Shown here: piece by piece, positions 24,201-37,300 of the stretch | How the letters are laid out: every line of letters starts with the position of its first letter | How positions within the stretch are numbered: the first letter of the stretch is position 1 | NCBI RefSeq assembly: GCF_000002235.5 | Contig: NW_022145604.1 | Location: 2,320,339-2,384,338, forward strand | DNA length: 64,000 bases | Reading direction: 5' to 3' | DNA from: Strongylocentrotus purpuratus | Taxonomy: Eukaryota; Echinodermata; Echinoidea; Camarodonta; Strongylocentrotidae | Notes under the pieces: generated by a model | Seen by the model: only the letters and a program-made list of their open reading frames with translations | Databases searched by the model: none | Told to the model about the DNA's origin: nothing | Made by a program: the position numbers and the translations under genes

Positions 24201-27200
24201 CTGGACAGGATGAAGAATGAGATCGAGGAGAAACAGAAGGAACTTGAACGGGTCAAGGAAGAAGGTGTACTGAAGGAGAACAAGCTGAAAGAACAGTCGG
24301 GTCGGAAGTTGAAGGAGCTCAAGGAACAAGCCAAAGCTAAGATTGCCAAAGTGATTGCAACTCAGAAAGAGGAAACAGAATCTGTCAGGGAAGATCTAGA
24401 AAAACAATTAGCTGCTGCATCAACAGAATTGAGCTCTGTGCAAGAACAGAGGAAGGAGGAGGTTGACAAACTCAACTTAGAGAGGACTGAGCAATCAGAT
24501 AAAATTCAACAATTGGAAATGCAATATGCTCAATTGCAAGAAGAACTTTCTAGTACACAAGAACAGTCAAAATCTACTGCAGAAGCACACAAAGAAGAAT
24601 ATCAGAAACTGAGAGAGGAGCATGAAAAGCAACTTAAAGAACTGGAAGAGTCAGTTTCAAAGCAAGTGCAAATTGTGTCTGGTAATGAAAAGCACCATGA
24701 AGAAATCATACACAATCTTGAGAGTCAGCATTCTGCAGAGATGTCCGCCAAGGATAAAGAACAGAAGAGCAGTCATGAAGAACTAGAGCATCAGCATTTT
24801 GAGATGATGGAGTCCATGCAGAAGCAGTTTGAAGAGACTCTCCAGACTGTGAAGGCAGAGAAGGCTTCCCTGAAGGAACAGCTTGACAAATCTGATGAAT
24901 ACAGGTCACAGGCCAACGACCTGGTGGACAGTAACCTTGATCTACAGGTCAAGCTGAAGGCATCTGAAGACCAGATCCAACTGATGGAGCGAGAGATCCA
25001 GGACTTGACGACATCCTCCAAGAAACGGTTGAATGACCTGGAAGAGGAGAAGCGGGAGGTGGGGCGGTTGCTCCTGCTGAGAGAGGAAGCCGTTGCCCAG
25101 GGAGACAGCAGGATGCAGGAGTTAGAGGATGAGGTCAGCACCCTCCAGGAATCCGCACAATCAGACACCAAGGCCAAGCTGGCTGAGCTGAAGAAGAAGG
25201 CAGAGGCCAAGTTGGTCCAAATCAAGAACCAGTTCTCTCAGGACCTGTCCAACAGGCAGAAGGAGATGGAGGAAGCCATGGACATGAAGGAGGCAGACTT
25301 TGCTGAAGCTTTGAGACGGAAGGAGAGTGAAGTCGAGGAGATGATGGCGAGGGCAGCAAGCTTGGACAGACAGATGGTTGCCATGGAGATGACCAATGAG
25401 CAGACTGTCTCGAGTCTCATGAAGGAGATTGGGGATCTTAGAGCTCAGATGCACGAGGAAAGGGCCTCAGCTGACATAATGGTATGATCGCAAATTTAAC
25501 AGGATATTAAATGTTACTGTTACCAATTAGAATATGAATCAGTAATGAAAATAATACAAGAATATGCCACTTTTTCATAAACTTAATGTCAAAAGAGGAA
25601 TCATTTTGCCAATAAGGAAACAACAAAAAAAGGTCCTTATTCATCAATTTGAAATATACTAAAAAAATACTGCTAAAGCAACCACCTGTATAAAAAGACC
25701 ACATTATTAAAAACTTCTCCTGAAGAATGATATACAATAAAACAGTATTAAAACCTGCACATGAAGACCACCTGCCTATAACTACCAATTTCCTTGCCCC
25801 CTTGAGTGGTCTTTATATACGGGTTCCACTGTAATGCTCATTAAGGAGGTATTAAATGCATCGTTTAACAATGTTAAATCTGAGATGCATGGCCCTACAT
25901 GTTATCAATGTCTGTGATGTGCTGTAATATTAAATCCCTAAAAATATTGCACTTCAAAATGATCATAAAGTGCCTCAAAAAAGAAAAATCTTTGAGTGAC
26001 CAGTTTTACCATACTTATTTGCCCCAATAGACTGTAGTGTTATAAAAACTGTTAGGAAAAACGAAAAAATGACATTTCGATTTCCAATCGTATATATCTT
26101 GATAATCAGACAGCTTGTAAAAGTCATGGGATTCCTGAATGACCTAAAGGTTGATTATGATTGCAGCATGAGCTAAATCACGGATTTTGTTTCAGAATCT
26201 AAGACAATGTTACTAAGTCACTTTAAAGGAATGTCTCTCCCCCCCCCCCCCCCTCCTCCTCACCAGGTGGTAGAAGCCAGAGAGCTGGTGGAGATGGAGG
26301 TCACACAGCAGGTGGAATCTCAGGTCACAGCTGTGAGGGAGTCTCTCCAAGGAGCAGAGGTACAGCACAAGGAAGAGATTGAGAAGAGGAGCAAAGAGGT
26401 GGAGGATCTCAGGACCAGCTGCAAGGAGATGGAGAGGAAAATAGAAGCAATGAGGTAAAGAGTGTGCTTTTTGTACTGTGATGAGACCATTCCTATTTTG
26501 TAGGAATGATTCCTTTATTTGTCTTCAAGCTTTTGTTTTGAACCCTAGATTCTACTTTTTTATGAAATATTCTGTGTGAAAGTATACAAAATAGACTGAA
26601 TTCCTAATATTGCCTAGAGAGAAATTTCTAATTTTTGCTGTGAAAGGTTGGCAGGTATGCAAATATTCATATACAATGTGAGCGTTAATAGACCAGTTTG
26701 TAGTTAGCACAAGGTTCAGATGACCCCAATTATCCACAGATCTTTTAAACATAGATAAATCCCACTTTGTGCCTTTTGAAATAATCACAGCTTTAAAGTC
26801 ATGGAGGTGATTCTTTGTTTGCCCTTTCGAAAGGATTACTTCCACCTGTGTTTAATAGAATGTATCACAGGTGCATGCATGAATAATGATTACAAAACTT
26901 TTGTGAGCATGTATCCAGTATTAGTCTCAGTGGGTTTTACAATTTTATACAAGTGACCTGCGCATGCACAGATTGTATCTACGAACTGGTCTGTTACAGT
27001 GATCTTTGATGTTTGTCTTTATAGTGAGGACCACAAGTCTGAAGTGACCGAGCTCACCCTGATGCAGGAGCGCACACTAAGCAACCTGCAGAAGGAGCAG
27101 GAGGAACAGATCACCAGGAAGGAGGAGGAACTCAACTCAAACCTCAAGAAGATCCTCAGAGAAATGAATATCAAGATGGCCGAGAAGGAGAAAGAGATGG

Positions 27201-30200
27201 ATACCATGATGAGGGCAGCAGTCAGTGAGTAACATTTTCCTGACCCCTACTGGGCCGCAGTTTTTATTTAAAGCGGGACTGCACTACTTGTAGCTACTTG
27301 CGCCCTCTGTATAGCAGACAATGCCTAAGTGGTACCCGTTGGTACCCCATGATCCCCTTTTTCTTATTTTTATTGAGAGCTGATTCGATAAGATAACCAC
27401 CTGTCAGGGACCATGCAGGGAGGTCTAATCCCTCCTGGCCAAACTAGTGTAGACATGCTTTAATATTTGTCATAAATGAATTTGTAACAGTTAAAAATTC
27501 AAATTGAAATGCTGCTTCATTTTATTAATTGGGCATAATGTACCTTCCATGGATATAGACCTGATGACATTATACATGTACTTGTATTGTTAACTGTTGA
27601 ATGATTGTGAATGGCTTATCTTTCTGGATGAAAAACAAAAGCCTTCTTTAATAGTCCATTTCATTCACCATCCCTACCTTTTGAGATCAATATCAATCGC
27701 AACTATGTACATAAGAAATAGAGGATTTCAAACTTGCGATCAATTAGAGGACTTGCAATTGATTTGGATCTATCGCAACTCTTGATAAGACGGCCCTGTA
27801 CTCTACTTTATCCTTAATTTTCTTTACTTGTGATGTGCAGATAAAGGTCAGACCATTGAAGAGAGGATGGAGAGGGAGCACATGCAGATCACCCGTGAGC
27901 TGCAGGTTCAGCTAGATGAACAGTCCGGAGAACTAGAGACGATCAGCGAGAAATATGAAGAACAGCTCAGCGTAAGTTCATGAGGGTGACGATGATGAGG
28001 AGGAGGAGGAGTAGTAGGGTGGTGGTGGTGGTGGTGGTGATGATGGTAGTAGTGGTGGTGATGGTGGTGATGATGGTGATTGTGATGATTTTGATAATGG
28101 TGATGCTGGTGATGATGATGTTGGTGTTGATGTTGATGAGTTGCAGGTTCAGCTAGATGAACAGTCCGGAGAACTAGAGACAATCAGTGAGAAATATGAG
28201 GAACAGCTCAGCTTAAGTTCATGAGCGTGGTGGGGAGGGGGTGGTGGTGGTGGTGGTGGTGGTGGTGGTGGTGGTGGTGGTGATGATGATGATGATGGTG
28301 AAAAGCTGTAAATTTGATAAACAATTTGATGACGGTGCCTTATGAAGAGTACATCTACATGACATGTCCATTATATTAATGAAATATGGAAGCTTGACTT
28401 CTCATATTCTGCATGCTCAGGATATACATACATCCATACGTATTGATGTTTATATAGCACCTTTACATAAACATGCTCAAAGCGCTTTACATTAGTAAAT
28501 AAAACAGAATACTTATTTTGCTCTCCATGATTATCTGTTTTCCAGGTTAAGAAGGAGGAGAAGGACAAGATGCGAGCAGAGTATGACGAGCGGATATCAT
28601 CCATGAACATCGACCACCAGGCTGAGATCAATGAGATGGAGTTCCGTGTAGAGCATCAGGAGAGTCAGCATCAGAATGAGCTGTCAGATTTAGAGGCCAG
28701 GCTTAGGAACGAGATGGAAGATGTGAAGGCTAAACTTCAAGAGGAGATTGCTATCATGCAACAGGTTTGTGATAAGACTGTTAGTCGTGAGAGTGATGGA
28801 ATTATACATGTATGGATGGATAAATAGAAAGAAAGATGAATAAATGGAGGGATGTGCGCGTGGAAGGGCTGATCAAAGGGAAAATCAGACTTGGAAGCGA
28901 GGCTTAGGAAAGAAATGGAAGATGTCAAGCCTTAAATTCAAAGGAGATTGCCGTAGTTAGTTAATTAATTGTCTGACTTAGTGATTGGTTTGATGAGTGG
29001 CTGATTGATTGATCAACTGAAAGATTGATAACACTATTGATGGATCGACTGATAGGGTTGGTTGATTGATTGATGGATGAATGGATTTATTGATAAAAAT
29101 CAAATATGTGTGTGTCATGAACGTACATGTTCGTAGTAGCACTGTTAATTTGTTTTTCTTCTTATTTCTTGTTTTGTTCTTGTAGGTAAGCCTTCCTACT
29201 AGTCTTCACTACTTAGACCCAGTCTCTATGTCACAGAGTGATGGGGAAGGTTTAACAAGTCATGACATTGAACTTCAGAATGTCCAGTTACAGGTAAGTT
29301 CAATTTCAAGTTCAAATTTTATTTATCTTTCTTTCATAACACACATTACAAATATGACATGAATATAACAAGTTGACAGAATATGGCGTTACAATAGAAT
29401 TACGAGGTGACCTTGGTTGAAAGCAGGGCTTGTGTAATTAAGGTCCCTCATGAGTAGCTTATGAGTATGTCCTAAATGAACAAACCTGTCAGATAAGAAT
29501 TCTTCATACATTGAGTGTTATCATAGGTATGATCTTCCTTCTATTCAATGTATCTGTGAGTAGATCTGATTATGTACCTCTGGAACCAAATTCGAACTCT
29601 GGTTCTATCATAGGCAGATCTCAGTCATGATCATTATGCCCATCTCTGGGTAGAGTAATAATTTCTTAAGCTCTTTGAAGTGCATAGGGACGTTATACTC
29701 GACCCAGGTGAGGTAAATGGGTACCTGGCAGGAAGTAATTCCTTGAAATGCTAGAGCGTGTAATGGCAGCTAGACTAAAGCCGGGGTAATAATAAATGCG
29801 CCTCGAAATAGAATTTCTAGATACACTGTAGACGGCGCTATAGAAATGCCTATAATTATTATTAATTATTATATACTGTATAACATGATATGCGCTATAC
29901 AAGCAATGAATATTATTATCTCAGTCATGATCATTAGGCCCATGCCAATTCATTCTGTAATGAAACAAACATAAAACAAAAATAATTTAAATTAAACCAA
30001 ATATATGTAGTCATGGATGTGATGGAAGTACTTCTTCATTTCATTTCAAAATTGTCTCAATCTATGATCATACCATTAATTCATTTCTTGATGGTTGATT
30101 TATAAATGCAGATCATAATACTTGAATTCTTTTAGTGTTATTTGAATAATGACAGATTCCTTTAATTGTACATGCTTCAATGAAAAACAATTTTCAAGGG

Positions 30201-31192
30201 AAACAAAAAAATGTGGTCTTTGTAGAAAGGTGGTCACTTAAAGCAGGTTTGACTGTACCATTGATTAATTTCTTAATGATTGATTTGTAAATGCAGATCA
30301 TAATACTTGAATTCTTCTAATATTATTTGTATGATGACGAATGAAATACTTTCTTCAGGTTTTTTTTCTCCATCATAACATGTTTTAACCATTGTTGATT
30401 ACAGGCTGAATCCCAACAGCTGAGAGGATTACTAGCGGAGGTGAAGCTCAAAGAGAAGAGGTTGGAAGCAGAGCTTATATCGTTGCGTGGAGGTGGTAAG
30501 TTTTCAGAGGAGTGTTTCACAAAGACTAAGATTGATTTTAAGTTGGACTTAACTATGGCAGTCCTCCTCCTCCTCCTCCTTCTCCTCCTCCTCCTCCTTC
30601 TCCTCATTCTCCTCCTTCTCCTCCTCCTCCTCCTCATTCTCCTCCTCCTCCTCCTCCTCCTCCTCCTCCTCCTCCTCCTCCTCCTCCTCCTCCTCCTCCT
30701 CCTCCTCTCCTCCTCCTCCTCCTCCTCCTCCTCCTCCCCTCCTCCCCTCCTCCTCCTCCTCCTTCTCCTCCTCCTCCTCTTCCTCCTCCTCCTCCTCCTC
30801 CTCTCCTCCTCCTCCTCCTCCTCCTCCTTCTCCTCCTCCTCCTCCTTCTCCTCCTCCTTCTCCTCCTCCTCCTCATTTTCCATCCTCTCTTCCTCCTCTT
30901 CCTTCTTTTCCTCGTAGTCACTATCCTATGCAATCCTGTATGATGATAAGATGGATGAGATGTGATTGAAAGAGCACTGAATTAATTACTTTTGTTTTTC
31001 TTGCTGACCAGGTGGAGGGGCTAACAGCATGGTCAAGACTGGTCCTGTCCTTGCTGAGGCTACTGAAATTGAGGTAAAACATTTTGTTTCAGTTTGTTTG
31101 TTTTTTGTTTTTTGTAGAGAGTATGTCAGTAAATATCTAGAAAGATGTCAAATTAAAATGTCCAAGTTCTCTGACACTTCTATGAAAGAGAG

Positions 31193-31239
<47 letters not shown>

Positions 31240-31240
31240 G

Positions 31241-31301
<61 letters not shown>

Positions 31302-31326
31302 TCTCTATATATATATATATATATAT

Positions 31327-31357
<31 letters not shown>

Positions 31358-34300
31358 TACAGATACACAGACAGACAGACTAAGACAGAAAATGGAAATG
31401 AAGAGAACAGATGAAAGAGAATGGGATGGAGAGACAGACAGACAGACAAAGAAAGAGAGATGAAAAGAAGGGAAAAAAGAAATGAGCAGACAAAATGTAG
31501 ATGCCATAGACTAGGAGAGAGAGACAGACAGACAGACAGACTGAGACATAGAAATAGAATGAAAATAAAAGACATAAGTGAAGGGTTGGAGAGAAAGACA
31601 AATGATGGAGTTACATAATAGTGTTAATGATAATTTATCTTTCTTTTCTTATTGCAGTACCTGAAGAAAGTTCTCTATGAGTACATGATGGGCAGAGAAA
31701 CTAAGGTGAGACTTTGAAGTAGAAGATAAATATGTTCCAGGATTTAATGAGGGCTTCATACAATAAATTGGATCAAGTACACGCACATGTATGTACCTAG
31801 ATTAAAAATTCAACATTGATAGAATATATATAAATACATGTATTTTCCATTTACATATAAGTTTATGAATTAAATTTGATAATTATAACTTATAATTTGC
31901 TGATATTAAATTCCCTTCTTGCCTTTTCACCCATTAAACAGACAATGGCTAAAGTGATAGCTGCGGTGGTGAAGTTTTCACGAGAGCAGACTGATAATAT
32001 TATAGCAAAGGAAGAGCAAAAACAAGGGCTGGTAAGATCAAATATCTATTGTCTTGTAGAGCTTTTTTTTATCTTTTACATGTATGTAATGATAAAGGTT
32101 AATGTACTGGTAGAGTGCTTTTCATTCGCACAGGTAATAATGATATTGGGTGCTTGTATAGCACTTATATCTGTCAGACTTGACTTTCAAGGCGCTCCCG
32201 ATTATTACCCTGGCTTTAGCAAGGCAGCCATTACGGCGCTGTAGCAATTCAAGGACTAATTCCTGCCAGGTACCCATTTACATCACCTGGGTTAAATGTG
32301 GCGAATGTAGACCAATGCCTTGCCAAAGGACAGTAGTGTCGCAGCGGGACTCGAACCACTGACCTTGTGATCGACAGTCCCGTGAGGTATCCACTCGACC
32401 ACGTCACTTCTACATGTACATGTATGGAACATATTATATCTACATTTGCCCCTCTCCACCCAGGTGTAGTAAATGGGTAACAGGTAGGAATTTATTTATT
32501 TTATGCTCTGAGCGCCTTAGAGCAGCAGTGCTAAAGCCAGGGTAATCCTACTTTGTAGGCGCCATGAGCATCCCCTGGATGTACATGTATACATGTATGT
32601 GTGCAATACAAATGTAGCTATTTTGATTTTTACTATTATTTATAGTTTAGTTTACCTGTTTAGTATTGATAGTTTAGTATTGCTTGAAATAAAGTAGAAA
32701 CTCTAACACCGAGTCTCACCAAATTCTATGGAACAATACATGCATTCACGCCTGACACAGTGTGAGAACGTCTCATTTATTCCAAGCAATACTGTACCTG
32801 TCTATATGCCTGAATGTTTTTATGTCGTTGAGTAAAACTTATATGTCATACATTAATTGCTTTTATAGAAGTCAAACTGTAGAGCTCTTATCAGTGCGAT
32901 GAGGAACAGTTATCAACTAAATTATTCATACCCCTTATAAGTTTGATGTTTTCTGTGTTTTTCGTAACTCAAGAATGAAAGGTGGACTGGTTAAATTATG
33001 ACCTTTGTTGAATACTTTAAGTTGTAAGCTTTATTATGTCACATTCTGAAGAAACATAAGCTGGGACAAATAAAAAAATTATAATAATATTAAGGGCATG
33101 ATTAATTTAGTTGATAACTGTTCCTCATCGCACTCATAGGAGCACTACGGTTTGACTTGTATATAAAAAGCAATTTATGTAAAACTATGCAATTTAATTT
33201 TAAGATTTGTGGAAATTTGCCTATCTCCTTACCAATGTGCTAATATATGTACATATTTACCTGTATGTACACTGTATGTAAGTTACAATAAACTTTCATG
33301 TGTTTGTTTGTGGATCCTATGTAAAATGAGTTTGTTATCCTTTCTAACATTTACGACTAACCCATTCTAAACTGGTTTGTTTTACCCTCCTAATTAATCA
33401 GGACCCCATACATGATAACACAACATTCAAGGACGATTAAAGGTGGAATAACAGAATCATTTTGACTCTTTCTTTCAAATTTAGCCATCCATCATTTATA
33501 TCCTACAAAATATAAAATATGCTCTTCCAAATTTCGAGTAGAGTAGTATGAAATGAACTTCATTTACTGAATGTGCATTTTGAAACTTTTATTGGGATGT
33601 CCTCAAAAGGACGTTAACTCTGTATATGAATTAACGCCCATTCTTGAAGGAATAATATACATTGATGTTATTGTAAAAGACAGGGTGTACGAATGAGAAA
33701 ATATTCCCATGGAAGTCATACGTGTATATTTATATTGCCTGACACAACTTGAGTCCTGCACATACACTGACTGTTCCGATATATAATGTAAGAAAAGATG
33801 TACCTGTTGTAATGTATTGGAAGGAAAAAGTACACATGTACATGTACAGTATACATGCAGCATTGGGACTAACCCTTCACGACACAATTTATTTTTAGGG
33901 CTGAATCGATCACAAATGTAATGTCTCTGAAAACTATTGAAAGTGTTGAAAAGTATTAAAAAATTGCACATTTTGATCAAAAACAATAATATTTAATCTT
34001 TGACAATTTAAGGATTTCAAAATTTATTTTCCCTTTTTTTAAGTTTCTGGCATCAAACACATTGTAGTCATGCAATAAAATTGGATGCAGTTGCACTCGT
34101 GCATCTGGCATATATTTGTAGGGCTCCAAAGCAAAAGTTATTGAACCAAACCACAAAATGTGGAATGATTTCTTGAAATGGTTAACTCATGTACACTCGA
34201 TGCTGCTTGAAACATTTCATCTCTGCCATTTGATTTTATCATAATTTTGATTTCCTCTTTTTATTATTTATGCATTGTCTGTAATGACTTCTTTGATTTT

Positions 34301-37300
34301 CTTTTAGTTTCACCCTTCTTCGTGAACATGGGACGTATTGGGGAGTTTGATAAACATGGTATGCATCTCATAGACGAAGCATGAATGTGCAAAAGAAAAA
34401 AACTAGACCACTTTTGAATATCAAGCTTGTAATTTGTTTATGTTGCCGATAAATAATTCTTCCTAAATAAACAGGAACTATTTGATTTTGTCTCCTTTTG
34501 GTCACATTTAGGGATGGGGCTCTTGCAAAAAAATCCATAGATTGTGAATTTCTCAGTCCCTTGGTTACATTGTACATTAATTTCTCTTTTAATTAAAACG
34601 ATGATGTTATATTTTGATGTTTGTCTGCTTTTGGGTTGTATTGAGGGATAGGGATCATGTGAATAGATTCATAAATCATGGGAACTTCTCAATATCTTTC
34701 TTACCCTTATTTTACTTCTCATCAATATTCTTTTTATTAGTTGTTCATGCATGACTTTCAATCTTGTGTGTTCTAGTCCACTAGACTGTAATTTCTCACA
34801 CCATTTGTATTTTGCATACTAATGTATGTGAACATGTATATTCACAAGGGGGATACAAGGTCATTGATAAAGCTTACGTGTATGTTCTATATGTATAGCA
34901 TTTCTTTACTGGTACACTTTCTTGTGCAGTCTCAACTAGTCTTCCCTGTATTGAAAACTTGTGTTCATCATTATACTATTGTGTAATTAGGAACTGGCAA
35001 ATTTACATTCAAATTCACAGTTCACACTTCAACATTAGACAGCTGTACCTAAGGGACGCGGTAGCTTTGGTTGTGTTTTTCTTACGGCATACATGTATGT
35101 GTGTTTTTATTGTATCATTTGCTTGACCTCAGAATGTTTCTTGTGTGTACTCATCTTGAAATACATGACACTATTAAACCCTAATCCTGGTGTTTTCTAG
35201 GTCCCTGATCATGTATGTAGTACTGTGAGCCGAAGACTCTCCCGCAACTATAACTTGTGAGTGATTGGATGGTGCATGTTGAATGCAAACAATGCATTCA
35301 AATGGAATGCAGGATGACATAATACATTCAAATAGAATGAAGTGAATCTACACTATGCATTCAAACGGAATGAAGTGAATGGAAATTTCTAAGAGAATGC
35401 ATTCATCTTCAGTGAAAGGAAGCTGCTCACAGAACATGTTTAGATTTATGGAAAGCAGGTTTCCCTTTGACTGTGTTTAAGAGGAATCATTTGAATGCAG
35501 GTTGCACATTCAAATAGTGTCCATTGAATGTACATGTGCTCAGATTCCAGTCAGTGGTACAGTGCCACAGAGAATGCATTTGAATTGAATGCACGGAATG
35601 TAAACTGTGTTCAGAGAATACGTTCACAGGGAATCAAGACAAATAGGAATACATCCTGAGTATAATGTTAAAACCTATGTGCATGTGTATACTTTCTTAT
35701 ATTTATGTCTTTCCTTTCCTCTTCTTTTTCTTCATCAATTCATTGTTTTGTTTTGTTTTGTTTTTTAATGTTTTGTCACAGCTTTTTCTTCAAGATCATT
35801 TTTAGATATATTCATTTTGATTGTAATTGAATGTGCATGGCTATATATATTTATACTATGATTGTTATTTTATGTTATTGGATACATTCTTTTTCCTACA
35901 TCATGTATCTATATTTGATTATACCTCTTTTCATGGTTGATATTGAGATCAATGGTTTTTTTTCTCCTCACTTTCTTACCTTTATTTTTGTTTCTATTTG
36001 AGCTTTGTCTTAATTTATGTTTTCATATGTTTTATTTGATGTTCTTTTTTATTTCTTGACTTCATTTCCCCCCTCATTGGACAGCTAGGAGTGACACAGA
36101 GTTAATTATTAAGGGCATGGTTAGTTATCTATATTTTCAGTTAATTTTTTTTGAACTCGCATGTGTGCATTGTGTAACAGAGGCATATCTAGGAGTATGT
36201 CCCCTCCCCCACCCCCCCCCCCCCCCTGGCCACCAGCTCAACCAAATCTTGCTTTCCTGATTTATGCACACACGTATAAAAAATGGATGACTTTTTTGTT
36301 ATTGTGTACCCCTACCCCCAGCACCAGAAAAAAGTGAAGAACCCCCCTCTTGTGTTATATTTGTTTTTCCTTGCTGGTCACAAATTTGTTGGACTTTCCC
36401 AATCAAACAATCACGCCCCCATCCTTCAAAGTGACTCCCGGATATGTCACTGTATTTATTGACTTGAACTTATTGCACAGTATCCTCAGTAGGTGCAAAT
36501 GTAATAGTATTAGAATTAAGACTTTTGATATTGCTTAAATTCCTCAGCACAGGGCTTTTGTGCCACAAGATGTCTTGCATAAATAGCCAGTTGAGAATAA
36601 TAGATAAATGTAGGTACATACATGTACATAGTTACAGTATTAGAATTAGGTACTGTACATGTATACATGTAGTTGCTTCATATTAAGTAGCCTTTTCTTT
36701 AATCGAACTAATTCCATTATTTTTGTTATAATTGAGCAGTGCTGTTTATTAACATCAATAATTGAAATTAATGACAAGACTTTGATGTTAATGCTCTCTC
36801 TAGACACTTTCACTATGAACTATATATAATTTGGTACTAATGTGTGATGCAGATATAAACAACAATTTCTTTAGTATTTAGATTACACTGCTTGGAATAG
36901 ATTTTCCTTTTTTTTTTCCGTCTGTCCTTTAATCACTTTTCAATCCTGTTCTAACTCTCTTCAATTACATTGCACAGGAAAACTGTGCGTAGAATTTGAT
37001 CAAAGTGTCTGATGCTGATTAAGAACATCACAATATACTCATATATTTTGTATAATGGGCTATAGAAATGTAATTTATTATTATGGACAAATTTGATTCA
37101 AGAAATGAGTTTACTTTGTTCACAACATGAGAAATGTGGTTGTCAATCAGCAACATTTTTATCAATCGCTAAAGGCTTGCTCGTATATGACATGGCCAAC
37201 CGCTACAAAAAGCAGACATCCATAATTATATTCAGAAGGGGAATTTCTATGACAAATCATATTCTTTGATATGAATATACTATTCAAAAGCCTGAGGTCC

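Noticed and set aside
21761-25454. Minus-strand open frames up to 165 codons
   Set aside because: Antisense shadows of the golgin giant exon.
27908-28183. His-rich minus-strand open frame
   Set aside because: Antisense of GGT/GAT repeats and of a golgin exon and its copy.
30323-30917. Poly-Leu/Ser and poly-Arg/Glu open frames of 100-190 codons
   Set aside because: They lie on the TCC repeat tract, and both strands are open only because the period is three.
36080-36112. Another possible golgin terminal exon (LGVTQS then stop)
   Set aside because: An acceptor-like TTGGACAG is present, but the coding part is six residues with no supporting poly(A) signal seen; too weak.
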